Shown piece by piece: positions 17,055-27,344 of a stretch of 30,954 nucleotides of DNA. Position 1 is the stretch's first letter; every line of letters starts with the position of its first letter. This DNA comes from Candidatus Intricatilinea gracilis (lineage in GTDB: Bacteria > Pseudomonadota > Gammaproteobacteria > Burkholderiales > Burkholderiaceae_C). Position numbers and translations under genes: made by a program. Under the pieces are notes generated by a model. The model did no database searches. It saw nothing but the letters and a program-made list of their open reading frames with translations, and was not told the origin of the DNA. The stretch is from positions 1-30,954 of the forward strand of contig JADJDQ010000012.1 of NCBI GenBank assembly GCA_016702605.1. Direction: 5' to 3'.

Positions 17055-18430
17055 ATGACAACCACCGTGCTCAAGTACAAGAGCCAATCCGTCGCGAAGC
17101 TGTATTTCATCGCGGCGCTGGCACTGTTCGCCGGCCAGATCCTGTTCGGACGCTCGGCCTGCAATACCTGATCGGGGACTTGCTGTTCCCGTACATCCCC
17201 TTCAACCAAGCCCGCATGGTTCACACGAACCTGCTGATCGTCTGGCTGCTGTTCGGCTTCGTGGGCTCGGCCTACTACACCATCTCTGAGGAGGCCGAGA
17301 CCGAGCTGCACAGCCCGAAACTGGCGATTGCGCTGTTCTGGATCTTCCTGGTGGCCGGCGCCCTGACCGTCGTCGGCTACCTGGCGGTGCCCTACGCGAA
17401 GCTCGCCGAGCTGACCGGCAACGACCTGCTCATGACCATGGGACGCGAGTTCCTGGAGCAGCCGCTGCCCACCAAGCTGGGCATCGTCGTGGTGGCGCTG
17501 GCCTTCCTCTACAACATCTCGATGACCGTGCTCAAGGGCCGCAAGACCAGCATCTCGCTGGTGCTGCTGCTCGGCCTGTGGGGTCTGGCGGTGATGTTCC
17601 TGTTCAGCTTCGTCAACCCGCACAACCTCGTGCGCGACAAAATCAACTGGTGGTTCGTCGTTCACCCCTGGGTGGAAGGCGTGTGGGAACTGATCCTCGG
17701 CGCCCCGTTGGCCTTCGTCCTGGTGAAGACCACCGGTGTGGACCGCGAGGTCATCGACAAGTGGCTCTACGTGATCATCGCCTTCGCGCTGATGACGGGC
17801 ATCCTGGGCACCGGCCACCACTTCTACTTCATCGGCCTGCCGGGCTACTGGCAGTGGATCGGCATCTTCTCGGCGCTGGAGCCCATTCCCTTCTTCATGA
17901 TGACGGTCTTCGCCTTCAACATGGTGCAGCGTCGCCGCCGTGAACACCCGAACCAGGCCGCCGTGCTCTGGGCGGTGGGCACCTCGGTGATGGGCTTCCT
18001 GGGCGCTGGCCTGTGGGGCTTCATCCACACCCTGTCGCCGGTGAACTACTACACCCACGGCACGCAGATCACCGCGGCGCACGGCCACCTGGCCTTCTAC
18101 GGCGCCTACGTGCTCGTCGTCATCACGATGATCAGCTATGCCATGCCCACCCTGCGCGGCCGCCTGTCGGCCCCGAAGACGGCGCAGAGCTACGAGATGT
18201 GGTCCTTCTGGATCATGACCATCGGCATGAGCGTGATGGTGCTGGCTCCTGACCGGCGCGGGCATCCTGCAGGTCTGGCTGCAGCGCCTGCCGGAGACCG
18301 GTGCGATGGGCTTCATGGCCACGCAGGACCAACTGGCCTTCTACTGGCTGCGTCTGGCCGGTGGCGTGGGCTTCCTGATCGGCCTGATCGTCTACCTGTG
18401 CAGTTTCTTCGTCGGCTCCAACGAGCCTGA
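17055..18430 (+). CDS. norB: Nitric oxide reductase large subunit, cNOR type (frameshifts)
   Basis: NorB reduces NO to N2O in the inner membrane using heme b and a heme b3/FeB centre. The start MTTTVLKYKSQSVAKLYFIA has GGAG before it. Twelve hydrophobic helices are evident. Metal-ligand regions include RMVHTNLLIVW, VVHPWVEGVWELILGAP (FeB ligand His and Glu), GTGHHFYFIGLP and AAHGHLAFYGAY. Frame changes near 17150 and 18247 are required. After the second, the frame FFVGSNEP runs on without stop into norQ; a one-base change would place a stop at TGA 18428-18430 (…GSNEA), which I take as the real end. Lack of a quinol-oxidase N-terminal extension and the presence of norC mark it as the cytochrome c-dependent type. 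Confidence 0.93.
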
Positions 18431-18518
18431 CGTGGCTGAAGTGGGCACCGGTGCGACGGCCCGCGCTGTCCCGGCCCGCCGCCTGATCCGCGCCCGAGCC
18501 AAGCAGGACAATCGGGCC

Positions 18519-19361
18519 ATGATGGAGTTCACCAGCGCCCGCCACGTGGCCGACACGGTCGCGGCGCTGCCTGCCGTGTCCATGGCGATCCCGTTCTACG
18601 CCGAGCAGGGCGGCGAGGCGGCGCTCTTCGAGCACGCCCACCGCCAGCGCCTGCCGGTGCTGATCAAAGGGCCTACCGGTTGCGGCAAGACCCGCTTCGT
18701 CGAACACATGGCGGCGCGCCTGGGCCGGCCGCTCATCACCGTGAGCTGCCACGACGACCTGAGCGCGGCCGACCTGGTCGGCCGCCACCTGATCGGCGAT
18801 GGCAACACGGTGTGGAACGACGGCCCGCTCACCCGCGCGGTGCGCTCGGGCGCCATCTGCTATCTGGACGAGGTGGTGGAAGCGCGCAAGGACACCACCG
18901 TGGTGCTGCACCCGCTGGCCGACGACCGGCGCGTGCTGCCGATCGAGCGCACCGGCGAACTGCTCGCCGCTGCGCCCGGGTTCATGCTGGTGGTCTCCTA
19001 CAACCCGGGCTACCAGAACCTGCTCAAGAGCCTCAAGCCCAGCACACGCCAGCGCTTCATCGCGCTGAACTTCGGCTACCCGGCCCCGGCGGTGGAACGC
19101 ACCATCGTCGAGACCGAGGCTGGCGTGGCCACCCCGGTCGCGCAGCAGCTCGTGCAACTCGCCGAGTCGCTGCGCCGCCTGACCGACCACGACCTCGAAG
19201 AAACCGTCAGCACCCGCCTGCTGGTGATGGCCGCCCGGCTCGTCGCCTCGGGCGTGGCGCTGCCCACCGCCTGCCGCGCCGCCATCGTCGACGCGCTGAC
19301 GGACGACGCGGACACCGCCGCTGCACTGGCCGAAGTGGTCAGTGCCGTCGTGGGCGAGTGA
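18519..19361 (+). CDS. norQ: NorQ/CbbQ-type AAA+ ATPase
   Basis: NorQ is a MoxR-class AAA+ protein that works with NorD to activate NorCB, probably by helping insert the non-heme iron FeB. The P-loop is GPTGCGKTRF and Walker B is AICYLDEVVEAR, followed by FMLVVSYNPGYQNLLKSLKP and STRQRFIALNFGYP. The frame is intact from MMEFTSARHVADTVAALPAV to VVSAVVGE-stop, about 280 residues, normal for the family. The upstream in-frame link to NorB is taken as a sequence error. The start is ATG 18519 or 18522. Confidence 0.93.
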   Translation: MMEFTSARHVADTVAALPAVSMAIPFYAEQGGEAALFEHAHRQRLPVLIKGPTGCGKTRFVEHMAARLGRPLITVSCHDDLSAADLVGRHLIGDGNTVWNDGPLTRAVRSGAICYLDEVVEARKDTTVVLHPLADDRRVLPIERTGELLAAAPGFMLVVSYNPGYQNLLKSLKPSTRQRFIALNFGYPAPAVERTIVETEAGVATPVAQQLVQLAESLRRLTDHDLEETVSTRLLVMAARLVASGVALPTACRAAIVDALTDDADTAAALAEVVSAVVGE

Positions 19362-19425
19362 CGCCCCGGATCGAGCCCGGCTCGATCCGCCCCATTCCAT
19401 CGGGTCGCATGCACGCGAACTGCCC

Positions 19426-20485
19426 ATGCGTACCCCACCGTTTTGCGCGACGGCGACTTCCTTGGCTGCTCCTGTCTCCTCCTCCTTGCCCCTGCAGCGT
19501 CGCCGTCGCCTCTTTCAAGCGGGCTTCTTCGCCCTGTTCCTCGTCGCACCCGCCCTGGACCTGCTGCGCTTCGACCTGAACGACGCGCAACTGCGGGTTC
19601 CTCGGCCAGCGCTGGTCACTGGGCATCGACGCCTTCCGTGCCGGGCAGGTCAGCGCCAACCGAGGCCGCACTCTCGATCCTGCTGCGCGCCTTCCTGCCC
19701 GCGCTTCTGCTGATCGCCGCCTTCCTCGGCGTGGCCTGGCGCTACGGGCGCCTCTACTGCGGCTGGCTGTGCCCGCACTTCTCGATCGTCGAGGCGCTCA
19801 ACCAGACCCTGCACCGCGCCAGCGCCAAGTACAGCCTGTGGGACCGCCGGCGCACCCCGCGCCGACCGCGCGCCGCAGCGCCGCTGGTGGCCACTGTTCT
19901 TCCTCGGCTGCGTCGCCTTCGGCTTCCTCTGGAGCATCACGCTGCTGAGCTACCTGCTGCCGCCGGCCGAACTCTGGGGCCGGCTGCTCAGCGGCACGTC
20001 CACGCCCAACCAGGCGCGCTTCCTGGCCATCGGCACCGCCGTCTTCACGCTCGAATTCGCGCTGGCCCGGCACCTGTTCTGCCGCTTCAGCTGCGCCGTG
20101 GGCCTGTTCCAGAGCCTGGTGTGGATGGCCAACCCCAAGGGCATGGTCGTCGCCTTCCAGCGCAGCAAGGCGCGCGACTGCCGCAGCTGCAGCACGCCGG
20201 TGTTCCCCGAAGGCTCCGCCTGCGATGGCGGCTGCCCGATGCGGCTGAACGCCCGCAACATCAAACGCATGATGTTCTCCTGCGTGCAGTGCGGCCAGTG
20301 CCTGAGCACCTGTGAGACCTCCCAGTCCGCCCACCAGCGCGAGCCGCTGCTGACCTGGCAGATCGGCGCCGACGCGGTGGCCGAGACGCTGCGCCAGCGC
20401 AACGCGGAACGCCAGGACGAGCGCCGGGCCGAGCTCGCCGCCAGCCGCGCGGCGTCACGGCCCCAGCCCCAACGAGGTGTCCTGA
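19426..20485 (+). CDS. Membrane 4Fe-4S protein inside the nor operon (frameshifts)
   Basis: A polyferredoxin-like membrane protein with the layout of NapH/CcoG/NosR C-terminal domains. The start is MRTPPFCATATSLAAPVSSS. Membrane helices (LFQAGFFALFLVAPALDLL, LLIAAFLGVAWRYG, FGFLWSITLLSYLL) alternate with cysteine motifs: YCGWLCPHFSIVEALN, LFCRFSCAVGLFQS, CRSCSTPVF with CDGGCPMRL, and the 4Fe-4S motif FSCVQCGQCLSTCE. Frame changes lie near 19598, 19660 and 19865. Its stop is taken as TGA at 20483-20485, overlapping the norD ATG (TGATG), though the current frame reads through. Electron transfer or metal handling for NOR assembly is a guess from position; cNOR clusters do not always contain such a gene. 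Confidence 0.8.
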
Positions 20486-22475
20486 TGGAAGAGTGGGTCG
20501 GCCAGCAATGGCATCGTTTCATCACCCGCGCCGCGGACCGCCACCACGCCGCCGCCGCGGTGGTCCTGCCCGACATGGAGCGCGCCATCGGCATGCTCTT
20601 CCGGGCCGGCGGCGGTGCCGGTGCGGTGCGAGTGTCCACCGCCGCTGCCCAGCGCATCGGCGCGCCCGCCGGCCTGCTGCAGCGCATTGCCGGCAGCGGC
20701 ACCCACGCCGAGCTGCCCGGCTGGAGCCCGAGACGCTGGCGCTGCCGGCGCGCATCGCCGTCTTCCCGCAGGCCGAGCTCAACCGCGCGCTCTACCTCTG
20801 GCTGGCCGCGCTGGCGGCCAGCGGGTCCGATCACACCGGTTTCGCTGGCAACGACAACGACGATGGCGATGGCTTCGACACGCCCGCCACCGGCTGGATC
20901 GGCAGCAACCTGCGCGCCACCCGCCGCGCGCTGCAGCGCTTTCCCGGCCTGCGCGAGCGCCATGCCCGCCTCGTCGAGGCCCAGCGCCCTGCGCCCCTGA
21001 CCTGCAGCGCCTGCGCGGCGCGGCGCTGGAGGCCGAGCACAGCGTGCAGGCCGTGCTGCACCAGGACCCGCTGGCGCCCCTGCCGGCGCTCGACGCCGCC
21101 ACCGCCCGGCTGCGCCCCGGCGACGTCGCCCCCGTGTGGCTCTGGCTCGAATCCGCCCCGGCTGCGGCGCCGAGCATCAACGGCACCCGCAGCCCCACCG
21201 AGGCCGGAGGACGCCGCCGGCCAGCAGGCCGCCACCCAGTCCGATCGCAAGCGCCGCCACGCCGAGGAGGTCAGGACGAGCGCAACAATGCCGCTGATGA
21301 TGTTCTTCCGCGCCGAGTCGATCCCCAGCTGGGGCGAGTTCATCAAGGTCAACCGCGCCAGCGACGAAGACGAGAACCCCGACGCGCTGGCCGCCGCCGA
21401 CGACATGGAAGTGATCGCCGTGGCACCGGACGGCGAGCGCGCCGCCTCGCGCGTCAAGTTCGACCTCGACCTGCCCAGCGCCGCGGCGGATGACAGCCCG
21501 CTCGCCCCGGCATCCGCCTGCCCGAATGGGACTGGAAGCGCGGCCGGCTCCAGCCCGAGCACTGCAGCGTGCAGTGCCTGATCGCGCCCGGGCGCCCCTT
21601 CACGCCCACGCCTGCGCGCGCGCCACCGCCCGCCGCGTGCGCCGCCGCCTGGAGGTGCTGCGTGGCCCCCGCCCCGCGCGCCCAGCCCGACGGCGAGGAG
21701 ATCGACCTCGACGCCTGGGTGCGCCACCAGGTCGAAGGCGGCAGCGGCGCGCCGCGCAGCGCCCGGCCAGTCTGCACCCGCCGCCTGGCGCAGCGAGCGC
21801 AGCCTCGCCACCCTGCTGCTGGCCGACCTGTCGCCGTCCACCGACGCCTACGTCTGGAAACGGCGGCGGCCACGCCCCGCGCAGCTCGGCGGCCAGCAAG
21901 CCTGGAAACTGGGCAGCCGGCTCGACGCCGATCAGGCCGCCGCTGCCGCCGCCCCCGAGCAGCGCGTCATCGACATCATCCGCGAGGCGCTCTACGTCTT
22001 CGGCGAGGCCCTGCACGCCGGCGGCGACCCCTTCGAGATGCTCGGCTTCAGCTCGGTGCGGCGCCAGAACGTGCGCATCCAGCACCTCAAGGGCTTCGAC
22101 GACCCCTGGAACGAGCCGGCGCGCGCCCGCGTCGGCGCCATCAAGCCGGGCTACTACACCCGCATGGGCGCCGCGCTGCGCTACGCCACCCTGCGCCTGG
22201 CCGAGCGCCCCGAGCGCCAGCGCCTGCTGCTCATCCTCACCGACGGCAAGCCCAACGACTTGGACGTCTACGAAGGCCGCTACGGCCTGGAAGACACCCG
22301 CCACGCCGTGCAGTCCGCCCGCGAGGCCGGGCTGACGCCGTTTTGCGTCACCATCGACGAGGCCGCCAACGACTACCTGCCCATGCTCTTCGGCCAGCAG
22401 GGCTACGCCCTGGTGCACCGCCCGCAGGACCTGGTGCACCGGCTGGCGCAGGTGTATGCGGGGCTGACGAGGTAG
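20485..22475 (+). CDS. norD: NorD, von Willebrand A-domain NOR activation protein (several frameshifts)
   Basis: NorD partners NorQ in maturing nitric oxide reductase. The start MEEWVGQQWHRFITRAADRH is typical. Middle segments such as MPLMMFFRAESIPSWGEFIK and LAAADDMEVIAVAPDGERAA are seen. The C-terminal vWA domain carries the metal-site motif LLLADLSPSTDAYV (DxSxS), then IIREALYVFGEALHAGGDPF, LLLILTDGKPNDLDVYEGRY and ending HRLAQVYAGLTR-stop. Frame changes are needed near 20725, 20995, 21205, 21505, 21590 and 21770-21860. Length after repair is about 660 residues, as expected. It closes the nor operon, 21 bases from the convergent CHAT gene. Confidence 0.88.
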
Positions 22476-22496
22476 GCCGGCGGCCGGCGCAGCCCC

Positions 22497-24848
22497 TCAG
22501 CGGTCGGTGCCAGCCAACACGAAGCCGGCCCAGTCGCGCGTGCCGGCCCCAGCCTGGCGCACCGCCAGCTTGGCGGTCTGCGGGGCCTTGATGGCGACGC
22601 ACCACCGGCCAGCTCGCTATGAAGCGCCCCATCAGTGCCACGGTGGCCTGGCTCGGGACGGGCCACAGCGAGGTCACAGGTCGACTGGGCGCCGGCCTCC
22701 TCGGCGGCCCGCCGCAGGCTGGTCAGGCCCTCGTGCACATCAATGGTGCCGTTACCCGTGTCGCAGGCCGACAGCACGACCAGCCGGGTACCCCTGCAGG
22801 TTCATGGCGGCCAGGTCACTGCCGGTCAGCAACATCCCAGCCCCTCCCCGTCAGCACCAGGCCCGCCAACTGACCCGGCAGGACCACCCGGACGCGCTGG
22901 CTCGCGGTGGCATCGGCCTCGGGCGCCGGGCTCAGCAGCACCCCGTGGCTGGCCACATGCAGGACGGCGGGGTGCAACCGCCTCCCGCAGCCGCTGGGGC
23001 GTGGCCTGGGCGCCGGTCAGCAGCCGGGCCTCGATGCCCATGCCCTGCAGCACCCGGCTGACCTGCTCGCCTTCCGCCCGCGTCTCGGGCAGCGGCTGGA
23101 ACACCATGTCGCGCAGTGCCTGCCCCGTGGCGCTGCGCATCGCCAGCACGTTGGCTGTCGAGGCGGCGCCGCCACGGGAGGGTAGTGGGGGTCCGCCACC
23201 ACCAGGGCCGGTGCGCGCGAAAGAGGCACCGGCTCCCCGGCGTCAGCCAGCTGTGCCAGCGACGTCACATAGCGGATCGCATGCTGGTCGAGCGCAGCGT
23301 CGCCGCGCCCTGGGAATCGGGCAGCGCCTCGAAGGGGCAACAAGCCCAGCAGGCCATCGGGATCGACGATCCAGCGAGGTGCCGCACGCACCTCGGCCGG
23401 CAGATCGGCTAGCAGCAGCTGCGCCAGCGTGGTACCAGCCTGCCGGGCAGCAGGCCCGTCCACCTGGGAACGCCAGCGCGTCACCATGCGGTTCAGCGCC
23501 GCCACGGCGCCCACATTGCGCAGGCTCACGCCCTGGGCCGTCACCGTATAGCGCCAGTAGCGCGGCACCGTCACCGCCTCGCCAGGCCGGGGCGGCTGCT
23601 GTACGGCAACGAAGCCGATCAGCGCCTCATCCGGGCGCAGCCGCGCCTGGATGCGTGCCAGCATTGGCTCGCCATCGCCGATCACCTCCGTCAGGCCACC
23701 ACGCGCCAGCGCCGGCATCGCGGGTTTGAGCGCTGCGAACTGGGCGTTCTTCCAGTCGGACCAAGCCCGCACCCCCTCCTCACCCTCGGTGGGCAGCGAA
23801 TCGATTTGTGCCTCCAGCGCCGCCAGATCGGCACGGGCGCGCCGCACCGCCCGCTCATCCACCTGGGCCAGCAGGTGCCGCCGGCGCTGGATGTACCGAC
23901 CCAGCAGCCCTTGGACGAGGTGATCGCACCCACAGCCTGGCGGAGCTGCTCAGGCTGCGCCGATTGCGCGGCCACCAGGACGGCGCTGGCCGCCATCCAG
24001 CGGCGCTGCATCATCCCCTCCAGCAAGCCGTCTGTCCCGGCGGATTGCGCAGCGAACGCCACCAACCGCTGGCGATTCCAGTGGAGCGCAAGGCGCATCG
24101 ACTCCGCAGCTTCGGGCAACGCCCCCACCGCCTGCAGCGCCAGGGCCATCCGCCAGGTGGCCACCTCCACCTCGATGGCCTTGAATGCCCGCAAGCCCTC
24201 CGGCTCCTTCTCCGCCCTTTCCAGCCACTGGCGCATGTCGCGCTGCCACAGCCGCAGCACCCGGTCGGCGTTGCCCTTGCGCGCCATTACTTCGGCCAGC
24301 AGGACCGGCGCGGCATCCGTCTGCGGCAGGCGGTAGGCCAGGCGGGCCTCCACCTCCTCGCTGAAGTCACCTTCCAGCCACAGGCGCTGGTTCATCGCGC
24401 GGGCGGCTCCTCGTGCCATCTGCATCCCGTTGCGCAAGGCACCCAGCGCCCTCACGGCATCGGCCGACGACCCACTCGATGTGACATCAGCAAGCATGAC
24501 CGCCTGTTCCAGCACGCGCTCCGCTTCATCCAGGTCGCCGTGGGCGGCCAGCAGGCGCCCCAGTCGCGGCAACGCGAACCTCAGACGCACGTCGCGCAAA
24601 GTCGGCGGTAGCACCTGCGCCTCCGTGACCGCGACGCGGTAGTACTGCAGCGCCGAGTCGAATTCCCCTTTCTCCTCGTACTCCTGCGCCATATCGGAGG
24701 CGCTGGGCGCAGAACCACGCAGGACGCTGCTGAACATCAAGGGGGAAAACTGCGCCGAAGCAGGCAGCGTGACCAGGCAGCCCACCGCCACCGCGATCAA
24801 CGGAGCCAGTGGTCGGCAACGACGGATCGGAGTCAAGAGATCAAACAT
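22497..24848 (-). CDS. Exported TPR-CHAT (caspase-like) protein (several frameshifts)
   Basis: The protein starts MFDLLTPIRRCRPLAPLIAV after a GGAGT site and has a signal peptide cut likely after LVTLPASA. The N-terminal half is helical repeat (MAQEYEEKGEFDSALQYYRV, LDEAERVLEQAVMLAD, GALPEAAESMRLALHW), TPR-like. The C-terminal CHAT domain has LIGFVAVQQPPRPGE, RWIVDPDGLLGLLPFEALPD, the catalytic His in VLHVASHGVLL and the catalytic Cys in LVVLSACDTGNGT, followed by AQSTVTSLWPVPSQATVALM and ending GTRDWAGFVLAGTDR. Frame changes near 23900, 23315, 23190, 22975 and in the last 250 bases are required. CHAT domains are cysteine peptidases; a secretion signal implies action in the periplasm or outside the cell, unlike cytoplasmic immune CHAT proteins. 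The target is unknown. Confidence 0.82.
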
Positions 24849-25454
24849 GGAGGCAACTCCAGTCAGGTTGAAGAAATGCGCGGGCTGGAAGAAAAATGAG
24901 CGTCCGCGCCTGAGATTCCCTCCGGCAATCCGACTCACCATCGTCGCAGCGCCTTTCGGCAGGCGTTGGCGAGGTGCTGGTTCGTGAGCGGCACGCTCAG
25001 GGAATGATTCATCCCAGTTCTTCAATACGGTCAGAAATTTTCTGCCTCCGCTCGCTTTCCCTTTCAGCTTCTACGGCGGTTTGGGTCTTGGCCTTGCGCA
25101 TCAAATCGTCACGGACGTAGCTCACATTCATGCCGAAACTCATGTGCGGAGAATTGATGGCGATCTCCGCGTCCTGCGTCTTGAATCCTGACGTACTTAT
25201 CGCCCACGAAGGGGATTGCTTGGCAGAGGCCTTTGTATGTTGCCCGACAGCGCATTGAGAACGGACTCGAATCGATGATTGGACATTTCCATGAAGACCG
25301 CCGCCAGCCGGTTGTCCCCATCGAAGACACAGGTCACCCCATTCAGCCCCTCGATACCGTAGGAATCCCCGTCGGTTGTGAACATGGGGCCCGAGGAATA
25401 CCGGTTGAGCCCGCCACTGTTGATCTTGGAACGCCCGGACAGGGCGGACTCGAC

Positions 25455-25459
25455 TTGAT
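25455..25459 (+). repeat. Target-site duplication, left copy
   Basis: TTGAT directly abuts the left inverted repeat of the IS element and is repeated at 26614-26618. Confidence 0.85.
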
Positions 25460-25472
25460 TAGGACTTACGCA
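25460..25472 (+). repeat. Left terminal inverted repeat of the IS element
   Basis: TAGGACTTACGCA, matched in reverse complement at 26601-26613 without mismatch. Confidence 0.9.
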
Positions 25473-25475
25473 GGG

Positions 25476-26524
25476 TCACTTCAGCCAGCGCAATGATTCG
25501 CCATTTCGACTCAATAAGTCAGATGGGTGCCATGCGAATGGTTGGTGACCGAAGTTCCTTCTTGAGGAATTCCGGAGGAGGATTCCCTTCTTCAGGCTGT
25601 AGATGTTTGTCTTCAGCGCTTTGGCCGTCTCGCAGAGGTGGACCCAGGCCAATATTGCGCAGGCGATGTGATTCTTCTGTGACCGGGCCATTCTGCACTG
25701 ACATTTTCGATGCAAGAACCTGCTTGATCTCCCTGTGGTACTGCTCAATCTTCCAGCGCACGGGCACATCTCATGCGTATCGTCCGTCGAATCTTGAGAT
25801 AGGTCGTTTGTCACAACCCAGTCCGTGCGATTGGTATCAACCACAACCCGGAACAGTTTCAGCTTGATGTCACTGGGAAACTTGAACAGTTTGACCTGTC
25901 TGCCATGCACATGTTCTTGGGCACTCCACTGCAGCGTACTGACCGCCTTGCACTGGGCTCTGTTGTCGTCAACCTGGACTGCTCTTGAGCGGGCAGTAGA
26001 AGTGCTTGCCCGCCCGGTGGATGTCTTCATCAGATCCATGGTGGCGTACCAGGAGTCCAGCAAACGGTGCGAAAGGGCAGTTCTTCTTTGGGCCGCCATG
26101 GCGTTATCGAACATCTCCTGGACATGATCCAGCTTGGACTTGGTGTTCGTCAGGCGCATAGATGCGCCAGTCGATGATCCAGTAGTGGCCGGTCTTGATG
26201 TTCACGTACAGGCAGTTGACCACCCCAATGCCCTTGATCAGGCCGTGGGCGTTGCCGCTGTACTGTTTGCGCACCAACTCGATTTTGTGCGAGTGGTTGG
26301 TTGTCCAGAACGCTGTCATCGAAAACCAGGCAGGCATCGTCGTCAAATTCGATGTTTCGTCGGGCGAGATTCCAGACATCAGCCGGGCTGATGTTGGCAT
26401 CCTGCAAGTAGCGATTTATGGCATCGTGAGAAAACCTCTGATGGTGATCCGCAAAATAGGTCTGCGTGTAGTTGATTTGTGTGGATATCAGAAATTGGCA
26501 GTAGTCTCGGCTCGTGGGTTTCAT
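25476..26524 (-). CDS. DDE transposase, IS4/IS701-like (frameshifts)
   Basis: The start MKPTSRDYCQFLISTQINYT is followed by FSHDAINRYLQDANISPADV and the first catalytic Asp region DDDACLVFDDSVLD. After a shift near 26300 come IELVRKQYSGNAHGLIKGIG and TGHYWIIDWRIYAPDE. After another near 26155 come TKSKLDHVQEMFDNAMAAQR, RLLDSWYAT (second Asp region) and FRVVVDTNRTDWVVTNDLSQ. A further shift near 25770 gives VRWKIEQYHREIKQVLA, which holds the Glu of the YREK-like block, then CQCRMARSQKNHIACAILAW. About 345 residues in all. These blocks match a widespread transposase group labelled IS4 or IS701 family. With three or more breaks it may be inactive, unless they are sequence errors. Confidence 0.8.
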
Positions 26525-26600
26525 GGGTAAATTTATTATCACATATGCCACAAAAAATCCACGTCAGCACTAATAAATAATCTAGTTTGATTTAAACGTT

Positions 26601-26613
26601 TGCGTAAGTCCTA
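26601..26613 (-). repeat. Right terminal inverted repeat of the IS element
   Basis: TGCGTAAGTCCTA, reverse complement of the left repeat at 25460-25472. Confidence 0.9.
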
Positions 26614-26618
26614 TTGAT
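26614..26618 (+). repeat. Target-site duplication, right copy
   Basis: TTGAT directly abuts the right inverted repeat; together with 25455-25459 it marks the insertion point. Confidence 0.85.
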
Positions 26619-26736
26619 CAATAGTCGAAACCCCGATCTCAAAACCGAGGACCGGGGTACCTGCCTGCGCAGTGCCGGCAATGGCGGCGACAGAAATGGC
26701 AAGTGCATGAAGGAACTTCATCACGGATTCTCCTGA

Positions 26737-26949
26737 TCAAGGGATGAATGGATGGGTTGGCTGACGGTTGGATTCACTGATCGCAGCCATGGCAATGACC
26801 GCCTGTCCCTGTGTGGGGACAGTATCACTGCGCCCCCGACGGGCAGGGTAGCCTTCGTCCGGGCGGGGATTGCCAGGAAATATTTCGGATATCGCGATCG
26901 ATGGGGTGACCCAGATCGATGCGCCGAGCACGAACGTCCGTCGTGTCAT
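26737..26949 (-). CDS. Small protein with twin-arginine-like N-terminus, unknown function
   Basis: A 70-residue frame beginning MTRRTFVLGASIWVTPSIAI with a good ribosome site (AGGAG seven bases before the ATG). RR followed by a hydrophobic stretch resembles a twin-arginine or Sec signal; the rest (EIFPGNPRPDEGYPARRGRS) is Pro/Arg-rich and shows no family. Its stop is 15 bases before the start of the interrupted exported protein gene, so it probably heads the same operon. Indels could have altered its true C-terminus. It is unlike anything I recognise. Confidence 0.45.
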   Translation of the reverse strand: MTRRTFVLGASIWVTPSIAISEIFPGNPRPDEGYPARRGRSDTVPTQGQAVIAMAAISESNRQPTHPFIP

Positions 26950-26985
26950 CGAAGTACTCCTGGTTTCCTGCCCGATGGGCCTTGT

Positions 26986-27156
26986 TCAATTGATTTCACT
27001 TATCGACTCCCGCTGAAGGGCCTTGAGCGCGGCTAGGAGTAACTCTTTGCCACGGCGATGTAACCACTGTGCGGTTTCTGGCGTGGCGGTGCATTCCCCT
27101 TGCGACGAACGCCGCCAGGCGGCGACGAATGCCCGGTTGGCATCCAGCGCTGCCAT
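26986..27156 (-). CDS. Possible small protein of 56 residues
   Basis: The frame from ATG 27156 reads MAALDANRAFVAAWRRSSQG, later WLHRRGKELLLAALKALQRE, ending SISEIN-stop. Its composition is protein-like, with an amphipathic C-terminal helix. No good ribosome site is visible and no family is recognised. It lies 37 bases before the twin-arginine-like frame on the same strand. The call rests on composition and position only. The rest of the divergent gap to 27344 shows no gene on the plus strand that I can support. Confidence 0.3.
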   Translation of the reverse strand: MAALDANRAFVAAWRRSSQGECTATPETAQWLHRRGKELLLAALKALQRESISEIN

Positions 27157-27344
27157 GGGGCGTTCAGCGCCGGTGGCGGGCGCTCGTCGCAAACCGGGCG
27201 ACCGCGGGAGGGCGGCTCGGAACACTGGCTGCACCCCTTCGATGAAGCCACCCGCAGCAGCAACGCGGGCCGCTCCCCCGGAGGACCGGCACCGCAGTGC
27301 CAGCCACCCACCCGTCACCCCCCGTCCATCCAGTGAGGTCCCCC

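Larger units (their letters stand above)
25460..26613 (-). mobile_element. 1154-bp IS element (IS4/IS701-like) with 5-bp target duplication
   Basis: Perfect 13-bp terminal inverted repeats TAGGACTTACGCA lie at 25460-25472 and, reversed, at 26601-26613. They are flanked by the direct repeat TTGAT at 25455-25459 and 26614-26618. One transposase gene fills the element. Base composition inside is much less GC-rich than the surroundings, consistent with recent arrival from another host. The clean duplication shows direct insertion into the exported protein gene. Confidence 0.92.
25009..26721 (-). pseudogene. Exported protein of unknown family, split by an insertion sequence
   Basis: The 5' part (26721 down to 26619) encodes MKFLHALAISVAAIAGTAQA, a clear signal peptide, then GTPVLGFEIGVSTID, with AGGAGA before the ATG. 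The 3' part (25454 down to 25009) continues QVESALSGRSKINSGGLNRY and FTTDGDSYGIEGLNGVTCVF, later FVGDKYV, NSPHMSFGMNVSYVRDDLMR and ending SDRIEELG-stop, with two further one-base shifts near 25235 and 25190. Removing the insertion and one copy of its 5-bp duplication joins the two halves in frame. The mature protein would be about 155 residues with one visible Cys and a charged coiled-coil-like tail. I do not recognise the family. It lies between two small upstream frames and the CHAT gene on the same strand. Confidence 0.75.

Noticed and set aside
17055..19361. Apparent NorB-NorQ fusion protein
   Set aside because: The fused frame arises after a frameshift in norB. A one-base correction restores a stop at 18428-18430, and norQ has its own normal N-terminus.
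19426..22475. Apparent fusion of the 4Fe-4S protein and NorD
   Set aside because: A TGATG stop/start overlap is present at 20483-20487 and NorD begins at its usual MEEWVG; the read-through frame is explained by an indel upstream.
27023..27344. Plus-strand N-terminal extension of the S8 protease
   Set aside because: The lipoprotein signal peptide with its own GAGG site starts at 27345; the upstream translation is Arg/Pro-rich and lacks any motif.
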